Of a DNA stretch of 64,000 nt, positions 27,052 to 36,210 are shown piece by piece; within the stretch, counting starts at the first letter, position 1; every line of letters begins with the position of its first letter. The stretch comes from Solirubrobacterales bacterium (GTDB taxonomy: Bacteria > Actinomycetota > Thermoleophilia > Solirubrobacterales > 70-9). Position numbers and translations under genes: made by a program. The stretch spans positions 150,066-214,065 of the forward strand of contig DATMZR010000031.1 of the NCBI GenBank assembly GCA_035573435.1, read 5' to 3'. The notes beneath the pieces are model-generated. The model saw only the letters and a program-made list of their open reading frames with translations, did not search any database and was not told the origin of the DNA.

Positions 27052-28950
27052 CTATTCGGTGCCCGCAGCCGCCTCGGAGTGGTCCGCAGCACCACGCTCC
27101 GGGGCGCTGGCGACGCGGTTCTTCCCCGCGCGCTTGGCCTCGTACAGCGCCGCGTCGGCAGCCGCTATCAACGCCTCGGGGCCCTCGACCGAGCCGCGAA
27201 TGGAAGCGGCTCCCACGCTCGCGGTCACGCGGATGGTCCCACCGCCGCCCACGCGGGGGACCTGCTCGGACTCGATCCGCGAGCGCACCCGCTCTGCAAG
27301 GTCGAGCGCCCCATCGAGGCCGGTCTCCGGCAGTGCGACCACGAACTCTTCGCCGCCGTAGCGAGCGGGCTCGTCGACGCCGCGCGATTCGAGTTGGAGC
27401 ACCCGGGCGACCATGCGGAGGATCTTGTCGCCCTGAAGGTGTCCGTACGTGTCGTTGATCTTCTTGAAGTCGTCGATGTCGAGCATGATCAGCGACAGAA
27501 CGTGGTCGAAGCGCTCGGCGCGCGTCGCCTCCTTCTCGATCAGTTGGTGGAAGCCGCGATTGTTCGACAGGCCGGTGAGCTCATCGGTCACCGCCTGCTC
27601 GGAGACCAGCTCGTGCAAGGCGATGTTCTCGATCGACGACGACACCTGCCCGGCCAGATAGAGGAAGACCTCGCGCTCGGCCGGGGTGAAGGCCTCGCCC
27701 CGGCGGGCGACCGTCATCACGCCCAGGTTCACCGGCGGCTCGCTCATCTGCCGCAGCGGAGTCGCGATCGCATGGACGCCGCTCGCACGACTGGACACGA
27801 TGTCGTCCTCTTCGAGTGCATCAACCTCAGCGGCAACCGCGAGATCGCGCATCGATTCCGACGGCTCCCCGGCCTCGGCCTCCGCTCCGTCCCGGCCGCT
27901 GACTGCGATCGTCCCGTATTCCGCAGTGCACGCGCCCAGCGCCGTCTCGACCACCACCTTCAGCAGCCCCTGGCGATCGAGGCCCGATGCGAACGCCTCG
28001 CCGATCCGCCGCACCGACCGATCCACCTCCACCTGCTGGCGGCGCAGCTCCTGCATCTGAGCGCTGAGACGGTCGCCCATCTTGTTGAACTCGCTCGCCA
28101 GACCAGCCATCTCGTCGTCCCCGAGAACCGGCACCTTCCGGCTGAAGTCGCCTTCCCCGATTCCCCGCGCGGCGTCCAGCATCGCGCGCACCTGGCCCCC
28201 GAGCACGCGGAGAAGCATGATCACGAAGACCAGGGCGATCGCGAAGAACACCAGCAGGGCGGCGACCACAACAGGGCTCGAGGACCAAAAGCCTCCCGAC
28301 TTGACCGGGCCGAGCAGGGACAGGCGGAGGTTGCCGGGGCCCGGCAAGTTGGCCGTTGCCGCCCGGAGGTTGTCCCCCTCGACATCGACGTCGGCCGAAT
28401 CGCCACTGGATGGCAGGGCGGCCCCCTGCAGCGATACGGTCGAGGCGATCGTGCCCTGCTCGTCCTGTAGGGCCCCGTCGCGTCCGGTCAGGTCATTCAC
28501 CCTGGTCAGGTAGGCCGATGCGGTCGTGGTCGAGGCGGTCATCGAGCCGACGTCGCCGCTGGCGTCCGTGAGCCCGAGCTCGAACGTCGCCACCGCGTCC
28601 GCCGGCCCGATCGACGCGAGCACCTTGCCGCCCGGATCCCTGATCACCAGGGACTGGATTCCGGTTTGGGCGGCCAGGCGGCGCGCCAAGGCCTGTATCT
28701 GGGCCGGGTCGCCGCTACGAAGTGTGGCGCCGAGGGCGGGATCGTTGGCGAAGCGCTGAGCGGCACGCTCTGCATCGCGGGAAGCGTCCCCGTAGGTCGT
28801 CAGGGCCGTGTCCAGACCCTGTGCCAGCCTCGCGTCCGCCTTGCCGCTCTCCGAATCGCTGGTCACATGCGTGACCAGCACAGCGACTGCGATCATCGGC
28901 AGAACGACGATCAACAGGAAGAAGAGTGTGAGGCGACCCCGAAAGCTCAC
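27052..28950 (-). CDS. Membrane diguanylate cyclase (extracytoplasmic sensor-HAMP-GAF-GGDEF)
   Basis: 632 aa from GTG 28950. TM1 (LTLFFLLIVVLPMIAVAVLV), an extracytoplasmic sensor region to about residue 220, TM2 (VVVAALLVFFAIALVFVIMLL), HAMP (LDAARGIGEGDFSRKVPVLG), a GAF domain at about 315-450, and a C-terminal GGDEF domain. The active-site motif is RYGGEEF, with LDIDDFKKINDTYGH upstream. RGVD five residues before GGEEF matches an RxxD inhibitory site, so product feedback by c-di-GMP is expected. Makes c-di-GMP in response to an unknown external signal. Confidence 0.93.
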   Translation of the reverse strand: MSFRGRLTLFFLLIVVLPMIAVAVLVTHVTSDSESGKADARLAQGLDTALTTYGDASRDAERAAQRFANDPALGATLRSGDPAQIQALARRLAAQTGIQSLVIRDPGGKVLASIGPADAVATFELGLTDASGDVGSMTASTTTASAYLTRVNDLTGRDGALQDEQGTIASTVSLQGAALPSSGDSADVDVEGDNLRAATANLPGPGNLRLSLLGPVKSGGFWSSSPVVVAALLVFFAIALVFVIMLLRVLGGQVRAMLDAARGIGEGDFSRKVPVLGDDEMAGLASEFNKMGDRLSAQMQELRRQQVEVDRSVRRIGEAFASGLDRQGLLKVVVETALGACTAEYGTIAVSGRDGAEAEAGEPSESMRDLAVAAEVDALEEDDIVSSRASGVHAIATPLRQMSEPPVNLGVMTVARRGEAFTPAEREVFLYLAGQVSSSIENIALHELVSEQAVTDELTGLSNNRGFHQLIEKEATRAERFDHVLSLIMLDIDDFKKINDTYGHLQGDKILRMVARVLQLESRGVDEPARYGGEEFVVALPETGLDGALDLAERVRSRIESEQVPRVGGGGTIRVTASVGAASIRGSVEGPEALIAAADAALYEAKRAGKNRVASAPERGAADHSEAAAGTE

Positions 28951-28980
28951 GCTATATCCATCACGTCAGATCGCACCTGC

Positions 28981-29030
28981 ATATACCCCGCCAGCCTCCA
29001 TATACCCCCGATATACCCGGCCAGCCTTCC
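28981..29030 (-). repeat. Triple GGGTATAT direct repeat upstream of the diguanylate cyclase
   Basis: On the minus strand GGGTATAT occurs three times (plus-strand ATATACCC at 28981, 29000 and 29011), and the copies at 28981 and 29011 extend into a shared CCAGCCT. They lie 31-68 bp upstream of the diguanylate cyclase GTG start. They could be operator sites or overlapping -10 elements. The remainder of the 215-bp gap (28951-29165) holds only the presumed tRNA-Ala promoter. Confidence 0.45.
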
Positions 29031-29165
29031 CGGCACTCGCGCAGCCACGGTCCTGTGGCAGCGCGCGACTGCGTGGTCGGCCATGCTTTCCTCCTGCGGC
29101 TATTCTTGCCGATGCGACGCCGGATCGATGCAGTTCAAACGGGCATTGCGTCTGGCATCTGCCGT

Positions 29166-29239
<74 letters not shown>

Positions 29240-29240
29240 C

Positions 29241-29870
29241 TCAAGGTTGGTCTGCACCGGTCGCAGCAGCGGCCTCTTCCAAACGGTCGTCGCCCCAATA
29301 GAGCTGCTCGCCGATCGCAACGGTCGGTACTCCGACGACTCCCCGGCTGACCGCCTCCTCGGTCGCCGATCTCAACGCTGCCTTGATCTCGGGTTTCGTC
29401 GGGGCGGCCAGCGCCTCTTCCGTGGTGAGCCCGCAGCCGGTCGCGACCGCGATCACCCCATCGTCGAGTTGCGTGATGTCCCGGCCTTCACCGAAGACGA
29501 GGTGAAAAGCCCCCAGTGAGAATGCCTCGCCGACCCCGCGGTCGCGCGCGTAAGTCGCCAGCCGCATGACCGCCAAGGTGTTCGGCGCCTCCCAGGCTGC
29601 GTGGGCCTCCTTGTCTGCCGGCTCGAAGCCGGGTGGCCAGCGCCAGTCGGACATCCCGTATCGCGAGGCGCGACGAACGATCTCCGCCCGCCGTTCGCGG
29701 CCCTCCTCGAAACTGGGCATCCAATCCCGTCCGGAGGCAGCGATGACGGGAGCTGCCCAGATCGGCCGCCACTCCGCCGGAACGGGCAGAACTTTCGCGA
29801 TGCGAAACGCGGCAAGGTAGGAGAACGGCGAAACCAGGTCGTAGTAGAAGACAGGGGTATCGCTCTTCAC
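29241..29870 (-). CDS. HCCA-isomerase/DsbA-like thioredoxin-fold protein (paralogue)
   Basis: 209 aa, paralogous to the protein encoded at 17803-18393: FYYDLVSPFSYLAAFRI matches the same SPxxY active-site region without CxxC, and GVVGVPTVAIGEQLYWGDDRLEE matches the cis-Pro loop almost residue for residue. Probably a thiol-dependent isomerase or oxidoreductase; substrate unknown. Ends against the 3' end of tRNA-Ala on the opposite strand. Confidence 0.85.
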   Translation of the reverse strand: MKSDTPVFYYDLVSPFSYLAAFRIAKVLPVPAEWRPIWAAPVIAASGRDWMPSFEEGRERRAEIVRRASRYGMSDWRWPPGFEPADKEAHAAWEAPNTLAVMRLATYARDRGVGEAFSLGAFHLVFGEGRDITQLDDGVIAVATGCGLTTEEALAAPTKPEIKAALRSATEEAVSRGVVGVPTVAIGEQLYWGDDRLEEAAAATGADQP

Positions 29871-29969
29871 GATCCTCCGATCCTACGTTGCGGTACTTCG
29901 CGCTGTGGTCCTTCCGCGGCCGCATCGGACGCGCGGAGCGGATCGGCTGACGTGACGCTGGCTCCATCC

Positions 29970-31007
29970 TCAGAGAAGCGGCTGGACGGGATGGCCGAAG
30001 TCGGACGGGTATCCGTCGACAGGCCAGACGCCGCCGCGCACGCTCCCGGCGTCCGTGGCGCCGTACAGCGGTCGAAACGACTCCGGGAGCTCAGGGCTCT
30101 GGGGCGTCGCCAGCCAGAGGCGCAGCAGCAGCCTGCGTGCGTCTCCGTCCCGGAAGGCGGCCCGGGCATGCCAGGTTGCGAAGTTGTCGATCAGCTGAAG
30201 CTCGCCCCGCACCAGTCGGTGCTCGAGCGCTACCCCGGGGGTCGCCAACACCGCATCGACTGCTTCCAGGGCGTCCCGCTGCTCCGGGCGCAGCCGCGGG
30301 GCGTCGGGGAAGCGCTGTGAGGTCTCGATGAACCGACGCCCGTAACGGGTCACGCCTTCACCGCAGAACACCGGGGTCGCCACCCAGGGCCGCTCACCCG
30401 GCTGCTCCTCTCCGCGGCGGTCCTGCGGAAGGGGCGCCGTGAGCTCGGCCAGCGCTTCGGGCGCGGTTTCCCCGAGGATCCGCTCGACCGCCGCCGCGCT
30501 CACCACCCGACTCTCGCCGCCGGCCTCGGCGGCGCGGACGCACAGCAACCCCACCACGTCCGTACGGTCGACGTGGAACGGCAGCGCCGCGCCAGACCTA
30601 TAGCCGCGCTGGGTTGGCAGGTCGAGGCTCGCGCCGGCGTCTTCGACGCGCCCAATGGTTGTGCCCGAGCGATCCTGGCTGACCGGGCGGCCGAGGCACG
30701 ACCCAAGCAGGTGGGAAGCGCGCTCGACTTCGTCCTCGTCGAGGCCGTCCAGAGGGAAGTTCTCGACCACCGCGAACCCAGGGCCAAGCGCGAGTCGACG
30801 GCGCAACTCACGGATGAGAGGGCGCAGCGGCTCCAGGCTGCGAACGTTGGCCGGAGCACGCCCGCCCTCGCGTACGGCGGCGACCAAGGCCGCTGCGGGC
30901 TGACTAGTCATCGTCAGCCTCCAGACCTCGTGACGCAGTTCTGCGCCGACCCAATCCCGTCCCATCACGTTCTCGGACCGCCTTGTTCCATCCGCGCGGA
31001 GCGTCAT
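29970..31007 (-). CDS. TauD/TfdA-family Fe(II)/2-oxoglutarate dioxygenase
   Basis: 345 aa (ATG 31007; ATG 30965 is an equally possible start). Jelly-roll dioxygenase with the iron ligands of the facial triad: HxD in PFHVDRTDVVGLLC and the distal His in NFATWHARAAFRD, followed by Arg residues (RRLLLRLWL) that bind 2-oxoglutarate. Typical TauD-family entry LGPGFAVVENFPLD. Substrate unknown; no sulfonate or clavulanate-type neighbours, although the window carries sulfate transport genes 19 kb away. Confidence 0.87.
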   Translation of the reverse strand: MTLRADGTRRSENVMGRDWVGAELRHEVWRLTMTSQPAAALVAAVREGGRAPANVRSLEPLRPLIRELRRRLALGPGFAVVENFPLDGLDEDEVERASHLLGSCLGRPVSQDRSGTTIGRVEDAGASLDLPTQRGYRSGAALPFHVDRTDVVGLLCVRAAEAGGESRVVSAAAVERILGETAPEALAELTAPLPQDRRGEEQPGERPWVATPVFCGEGVTRYGRRFIETSQRFPDAPRLRPEQRDALEAVDAVLATPGVALEHRLVRGELQLIDNFATWHARAAFRDGDARRLLLRLWLATPQSPELPESFRPLYGATDAGSVRGGVWPVDGYPSDFGHPVQPLL

Positions 31008-31149
31008 GCCCGCATTCTCATCAGTTCCTGCGCACGGCGAGCATCGGTACCGCTACTGAACCACCGCCCGCTTCACCAAACTTTTAGTGGCGGGAGGTGG
31101 GCGCGCGGTATAGGCTCGGCGATGGCAGCGACCCGAAGGGGGAACGGAA

Positions 31150-32580
31150 ATGGAAACGAGCGCAGCAACGCTCACGGGAGGACGGACCGAGGTCAGCGAC
31201 GAGGCTCTCGAGGAGCTTCGAACCGTGATCCGGGGGGACGTCCTCACCCGCGACGACCCGGGCTTCGATGCGGTGCGTGTGCCGTACAACGCGATGTACC
31301 CGGGCGATCCCGCGATCGTTGTCCAGGCATCGGGGACCGCCGACGTCGTCGATGCAGTGAACTTCGCGCGCGAACACGGCCTGCTGGTCGCGGTGCGCGG
31401 AGGAGGACACTCCATAGCGGGCCTGTCGAGCGTCGACGGGGGGATGCTGATCGACCTCGCTGCGATGAACGGCGTCGTCGTCGACCCCGAGGCACGCACG
31501 GTCATCGCCGAGGGTGGTGCACTGTGGGGGGACGTCGACCGCGAGACCCAGGCCTTCGGGCTCGTGGCCCCCGGCGGCATTGTCTCCGACACGGGCGTTG
31601 CCGGGCTCACTCTCGGTGGCGGCGAGGGATGGGTACGGCGGAAGTACGGCTTGTCGTGCGACAGCCTGCTTTCGGCGCAGCTGGTCTGCGCGGACGGCGA
31701 GGTGCGGACGGCCTCGAGCGACGTCAACCCCGACCTCTACTGGGGGATCCGCGGGGGTGGCGGGAACTTCGGCATCGCCACGTCGCTCACGTTCCGCCTC
31801 TACGAGCACGGACCGATGAACGCGTTCGCCGGCGTGTTCTACCCCGCCGACCAGGCGGCGGACGTCTGGCGCAAGTTCCGCGATTGGGCGGCCACCGCTC
31901 CCAACGAGGTCACCGCACTGAGCGGCTGCACGACGCTGCCCGCGAGCGAGAACACACCCCCTGAGATCCACAACACCCCGTTCATCGTCGTCGGCGCGGT
32001 GTACGCCGGGGACCCAGAGGAGGGCATGACCGTGCTCCAGCCGCTGCGCGAGTTCGGCACCCCGCTGGCCGACATCTCACAGATCATGCCTTTCGGCGGA
32101 GTCCAGCAGGCGTTCGACGAGTTCTATGCGCGCGGCACCCTTCGCAGCTACTGGAAGTCCACATTCGTCGACGAGCTGACCGACGAGATAATCGACATCC
32201 TCGCGCCGCGGGCACAGAACCGCGGCTCGATACGGACGTTCGTGGTGCTCTTCCTGATGGGCGGCGCGATCAACGAGGTCGGCGCCGAGGACACTCCCTA
32301 CGGCGAACGGGACGCGAACTGGATGGTCTCGATCGACGGCAACTGGGAGGACCCGGCCGAGGACGACAAGGTCATCGCCTGGGTGCGGGAGACGTGGTCG
32401 CAGGTTCACGAGCTCGGGACCGGCTCGGTGTACCTGAACTTCACAGGGATCGCGGACGAGGATGCGGACGTCGGAGTCGACAGCGGCCACGGCGCGAACC
32501 TCGAGCGCCTCGTGGCGATCAAGCAGAAGTACGACCCAGACAACCTCTTCAGGCTCAACAACAACATCTCCCCCAGCTGA
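31150..32580 (+). CDS. FAD-linked oxidase, berberine-bridge-enzyme type
   Basis: 476 aa. An FAD-binding PCMH domain at about residues 45-215 contains the flavin-linking His in AVRGGGHSIAGL, then GGLTLGGG-type turn (LTLGGGEGWVRRKYGLSCD). The C-terminal BBE motif is YLNFTGIADE ... KYDPDNLFRLNNNI. The second flavin-linking Cys of plant BBE-like enzymes aligns with Val, so single His linkage is expected. Good SD (AAGGGGGA). Substrate unknown. The stop overlaps the likely start of the next gene. Confidence 0.92.
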   Translation: METSAATLTGGRTEVSDEALEELRTVIRGDVLTRDDPGFDAVRVPYNAMYPGDPAIVVQASGTADVVDAVNFAREHGLLVAVRGGGHSIAGLSSVDGGMLIDLAAMNGVVVDPEARTVIAEGGALWGDVDRETQAFGLVAPGGIVSDTGVAGLTLGGGEGWVRRKYGLSCDSLLSAQLVCADGEVRTASSDVNPDLYWGIRGGGGNFGIATSLTFRLYEHGPMNAFAGVFYPADQAADVWRKFRDWAATAPNEVTALSGCTTLPASENTPPEIHNTPFIVVGAVYAGDPEEGMTVLQPLREFGTPLADISQIMPFGGVQQAFDEFYARGTLRSYWKSTFVDELTDEIIDILAPRAQNRGSIRTFVVLFLMGGAINEVGAEDTPYGERDANWMVSIDGNWEDPAEDDKVIAWVRETWSQVHELGTGSVYLNFTGIADEDADVGVDSGHGANLERLVAIKQKYDPDNLFRLNNNISPS

Positions 32581-33920
32581 GCAGTTCTCCCGCGGACATC
32601 CGTTACGCGAAGTCAGGCGACGTATCGCTCGCCTACCAGGCGTTCGGCGCGGGCGATACCGCCCTCGTACTGGCGCCCGGGTACATCTCGAACCTCGAGG
32701 CCAATTGGGAGGAGCCCAACTACGCCCGTTTCCTCGAGCGGCTCGCCTCGAGATTCCGCATCATCCTGTTCGACAAACGTGGGACGGGGTTGTCCGACCG
32801 GATCCCGGCCGTGACACTCGAGGAGCGCGCCGACGACCTGGGAGCGGTGATGGACGCCGCTGGGGTCGAGCGAGGAGCGCTGCTGGGTTGGTCGGAGGGG
32901 GGCAGCTACAGCGCATTCTTCGCAGCCCGCGAGCCCGAGCGTGTCTCCCACCTGATCCTGTATGCAGCCCCACCGCGCATCTTGCGGACCGACGGGTACC
33001 CCGCCGGCTGGCCCCCTGAGATGTTTGAGCAAATCCTCGCTGACACCGAGGCCAGTTGGGGAACCGACGCAGTCGCGGGCTGGGTCAACCCCAGCGCCGC
33101 GGAGGACGCGGCCTACCGGCGGTGGTTCGGGCACATGCAGCGCCTCGCCGCGAGCCCAGGCAGTGCCAGAGAGATGATGGCTGGCCTGCGTGACCTCGAC
33201 ATCCGCGACCTCCTGCCCTCCCTGCGGATGCCGACCCTCATCCTCCATCGGGTGGAGGAGACCTGGGTTCGGGTGGAGCACAGCCGGTACCTAGCCGCGC
33301 ACATCCCGGGTGCCAAATACGTCGAGCTGCCCGGCGGAGACCACTGGCCGTGGATGGGTGACAGCGACGCCGTCATCGACGAGATCGAGGAATTCGTGAC
33401 GGGTACCCGGCCCGTGCGCGAGCCCGATCGGGTGCTCGCGACGGTGCTCTTCACAGACATCGTCGATTCCACCCGGCGCGCCGCGGACCTAGGCGACCGC
33501 CGTTGGCGTGACGTGCTCGAGCGCCACAACCAGGTCGTCCGGGAGAGCCTGCAGCGTTTTCGCGGAGACGAGGTCAAGACCATGGGGGACGGCTTCCTCG
33601 CGACCTTCGATGGCCCGGCGCGCGGCATCCGCTGCGCCCGGACGGTCGTCGACGAGCTGGGGCAACTCGGCGTCGACCTGCGCGCAGGCCTCCATACAGG
33701 AGAGTGCGAGGCCATGGTCGGCGACCTCGGCGGGGTCGCAGTCCACATCGGCGCGCGCGTGGCAGCGAAAGCTCAGGCGGGGGAGGTGCTCGTATCGAGC
33801 ACGGTCAAGGACTTGGTCGCGGGATCCGAGATCGATTTCCGAGATCGCGGCGAGCACGAGCTCAAGGGCGTGCCGGGCCGCTGGCGGCTGTTCGCGGTGG
33901 CATCACCCGGGGCGGGCTAG
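32577..33920 (+). CDS. Alpha/beta-hydrolase fused to class III adenylate/guanylate cyclase domain
   Basis: About 447 aa if it starts at CTG 32577 (overlapping the upstream TGA as CTGA). Hydrolase domain at about 1-265: FDKRGTGLSDR, nucleophile elbow GWSEGGSYS, and acid/His near GGDHWPW. The cyclase domain begins at about 280: metal Asp in LFTDIVDST, EVKTMGDGFLATF with the second Asp, and HIGARVAAKA. No ATG/GTG/TTG lies near the conserved N-terminus (DIRYAKSGDVSLAYQ); the only upstream one (GTG 32394) would add 61 Arg-rich shadow residues. Likely makes cAMP or cGMP under hydrolase-domain control. Confidence 0.86.
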   Translation: MSSSPADIRYAKSGDVSLAYQAFGAGDTALVLAPGYISNLEANWEEPNYARFLERLASRFRIILFDKRGTGLSDRIPAVTLEERADDLGAVMDAAGVERGALLGWSEGGSYSAFFAAREPERVSHLILYAAPPRILRTDGYPAGWPPEMFEQILADTEASWGTDAVAGWVNPSAAEDAAYRRWFGHMQRLAASPGSAREMMAGLRDLDIRDLLPSLRMPTLILHRVEETWVRVEHSRYLAAHIPGAKYVELPGGDHWPWMGDSDAVIDEIEEFVTGTRPVREPDRVLATVLFTDIVDSTRRAADLGDRRWRDVLERHNQVVRESLQRFRGDEVKTMGDGFLATFDGPARGIRCARTVVDELGQLGVDLRAGLHTGECEAMVGDLGGVAVHIGARVAAKAQAGEVLVSSTVKDLVAGSEIDFRDRGEHELKGVPGRWRLFAVASPGAG

Positions 33921-34057
33921 GCCTGGAGGGCGCTGTCTCGATCCCGCGTGATGTCGACTCGCGCCACGCGGTCCCCCTGGAAGGTCACGGTAGTTCCCCC
34001 GCTGCCATTCGCGGTAGACCGCTCGAATCGCGCCGAGTCTGTCCACGGAACCGAGAC

Positions 34058-35026
34058 TCAGACGGCCGCACGCCGGCCGACGGCGATCCCCGTGACGATC
34101 TCCCTGACGATCCTGTCAGCCGCCAGGGCCGTGATGTCGCTTGACCCGACTCCGGTCGGAATCACCTCGACGACGTCCGCGCCGACCACGCGGACCCTTG
34201 CCGCCAACTCCCGGCACGCCCACAGGAGATCGGTTGTGGACATCCCGCCGGGCTCGGGCGTACCGGTTCCCGGCGCGAACGCGGGGTCGAGGACGTCCAC
34301 GTCCACAGACAGGAACACTGGGCCGTCGCCGGCGATCTCGGTCGCCCGTTCCACCGCCGAGCGAATCCCGAGCTCCCGCACATCGTGCATGAACAGACTC
34401 GTGATGCCCTTCGCCGCCTGCCAGGCGAACTCGGGCTCGCCAGGCCAGTAACCGCGAAGTCCGATCTGCACGTAGCGACGCGGATCGACGTGGCCCTGCT
34501 CGACAAGCTGGTACATGGGGGTGCCGTGCGACACCTCTGCACCAAAGACCTCCGTGCCGGTGTCGGTGTGAGCGTCGAAGTGGATCAGACCTACGGCACC
34601 GTGCCGCCGCGCGCACGCGCGCACGTCGGGCTCGGCGATTCCGTGGTCCCCGCCAAGGACGATCGGCACCGCCCCGGCGTCGACCACGTCGCCCACCACC
34701 CCCTCGATGGCCTCGTGAGTGCGGGCGGGGTCCGCCGGGCGCACCGGCGCATCGCCGTAGTCGACGACCTGGAGCTCCGCGAAGCCATCCACCTTGGCCT
34801 CCAGGTGCGGGCCGCGGGTGCAGCTCGCCGCCCGAATTGCCCGCGGCCCGAACCGCGCCCCCGGGCGGTCGGAGACGAGATCGTCGGTGGGTGCGCCCAC
34901 GATTGCGACGTCCGAGCCGGCAAGCTCGGCGGGATCCTCGGTGTACGGGAGGCCGCCAAACGTGAGCAAGCCGGCGTAATCGGGTTTCCCACCATGTTGC
35001 CGCCAGCGCTGCAGGGGGTCGATCAC
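34058..35026 (-). CDS. Agmatinase/arginase-family ureohydrolase
   Basis: 322 aa from GTG 35026 (TTG 35035 is an alternative). All Mn2+ ligands are present: His in VLGGDHGI, IHFDAHTDTG (DxHxD) and FLSVDVDVLDPAFAPGTGTPEPGG (split: SVDVDVLDP, then GTGTPEPGG). Agmatinase-like features (DYGDAPV, SHGTPM) favour agmatine or guanidinobutyrate over arginine. Starts 11 bp after the ArsP-like permease, so it is cotranscribed. The 137 bp between its end and the convergent cyclase gene hold no gene that I can see. Confidence 0.9.
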   Translation of the reverse strand: MIDPLQRWRQHGGKPDYAGLLTFGGLPYTEDPAELAGSDVAIVGAPTDDLVSDRPGARFGPRAIRAASCTRGPHLEAKVDGFAELQVVDYGDAPVRPADPARTHEAIEGVVGDVVDAGAVPIVLGGDHGIAEPDVRACARRHGAVGLIHFDAHTDTGTEVFGAEVSHGTPMYQLVEQGHVDPRRYVQIGLRGYWPGEPEFAWQAAKGITSLFMHDVRELGIRSAVERATEIAGDGPVFLSVDVDVLDPAFAPGTGTPEPGGMSTTDLLWACRELAARVRVVGADVVEVIPTGVGSSDITALAADRIVREIVTGIAVGRRAAV

Positions 35027-35037
35027 GGCGTGCAATC

Positions 35038-36210
35038 CTAGGACGACTTGCCGGTGGGGGCTGAGATCCGCGATCGCGCGCTCAACCCGGTGTCCGCCTT
35101 CGGCAGCAGCGACCGGTCGACCGGCGGACGCATCGCCAGGTAGAAGAGCGCCGAGAAGACCGCTAGGGCGATCAGGTTCAGCACCAGCTTGTAGTCGAGC
35201 TCGATCGATCCGAAGATCTCGTCGCTGGAGGGCCGCGTCTCGGGAATCAGGCCAAGAAGGCTGAACAGGGCGTCGACGAGCAACGCGGCGATCACGATGG
35301 TCACGAACATCAACGCCGTGATCCGCCACGCGAACTCCCACCCGTAGTACTTGCGGTATGCGGCGATGATCGGAAGCACGATCAGGTCCGCGAAGATGAA
35401 CGCGATCACGCCGGCGAAGCTGATCCCGCCCGACCACAGAACGGCCGCCAGCGGCACGTTGCCGATCGAGCAGACGAAGCTGAGGATGGCGATCACCTGG
35501 CCCGCGATCACGTTCTCTACCGCCTCGATCCCCGCCGGGGCGTCGGTTACGAAGAGGCCGTTGAAGAAGTCATCACCCAAAAGCCCGATGAACCCGGCCA
35601 GCAGGAAGCCAATCGTTATCTCCTTCCACAGCATCCGCCAGTCGGCGCGGAAGTTGTGTGCGACATCCGACCAGGCCGCGGCCGAGGTCAGCCGCAGACG
35701 CCAGCCCATTCGCGCGCCGGCGCTCGAGTGCTCGTGGTCGGCCTGGACCTGCTCGGCGTGGCGGCGGGCAGCACGTTCCACGCGCGGGGAGACGAACAGC
35801 CGCAAGAGAATGGCCACCAGGGCAATCAGCACGATCCCGCCCACGAACTCCGCCAGGGTGAACTGCCAACCCATCAGGACCCAAAGCACCAAGCCCAGCT
35901 CCCAGACCAGGTTCGTCGAAGCGAACTGGAAAGCCAAGGTGGTTGCCGCGGATGCACCCTTCGCAAACAGCGACCTGGCGATCGCGATCGCCGCATAGGA
36001 GCACGAGGAAGAGGCCGCACCCAGTCCGGTCGCCCGTGCCACCGGGCCGGCGCCGCTACCCGAAAGGGCGTGCTCGATTCGCTCGCGCGGTACCCAGACC
36101 TGCACGACGGCTGAGATCGCAAAGCCGAGGACCAGCGCCCACCAGACCTCGTATGCCATCAGGAAGGCCTGCTCGAATCCTTCCGCCACCGTGTCGATTA
36201 CGTCAGTCAC
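35038..36210 (-). CDS. ArsP-type (DUF318) permease
   Basis: 390 aa with about eight to ten TM segments split by a charged loop (ARRHAEQVQADHEHSSAGAR). Family features: GAASSSCSYAAIAIARSLF and IVCSIGNVPLAAVLWSGG-type second repeat (here FVCSIGNVPLAAVLWSGGI), each with the conserved Cys-containing half-helix. Homologues export metalloid organics or other ions, but the substrate here is unknown. Starts within the stop of the upstream gene (ATGA overlap at 36207-36210). Confidence 0.85.
   Translation of the reverse strand: MTDVIDTVAEGFEQAFLMAYEVWWALVLGFAISAVVQVWVPRERIEHALSGSGAGPVARATGLGAASSSCSYAAIAIARSLFAKGASAATTLAFQFASTNLVWELGLVLWVLMGWQFTLAEFVGGIVLIALVAILLRLFVSPRVERAARRHAEQVQADHEHSSAGARMGWRLRLTSAAAWSDVAHNFRADWRMLWKEITIGFLLAGFIGLLGDDFFNGLFVTDAPAGIEAVENVIAGQVIAILSFVCSIGNVPLAAVLWSGGISFAGVIAFIFADLIVLPIIAAYRKYYGWEFAWRITALMFVTIVIAALLVDALFSLLGLIPETRPSSDEIFGSIELDYKLVLNLIALAVFSALFYLAMRPPVDRSLLPKADTGLSARSRISAPTGKSS

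Noticed and set aside
32394..32576. GTG 32394 as start of the hydrolase-cyclase gene
   Set aside because: It would add 61 Arg-rich residues that are a frame-shifted shadow of the FAD oxidase.
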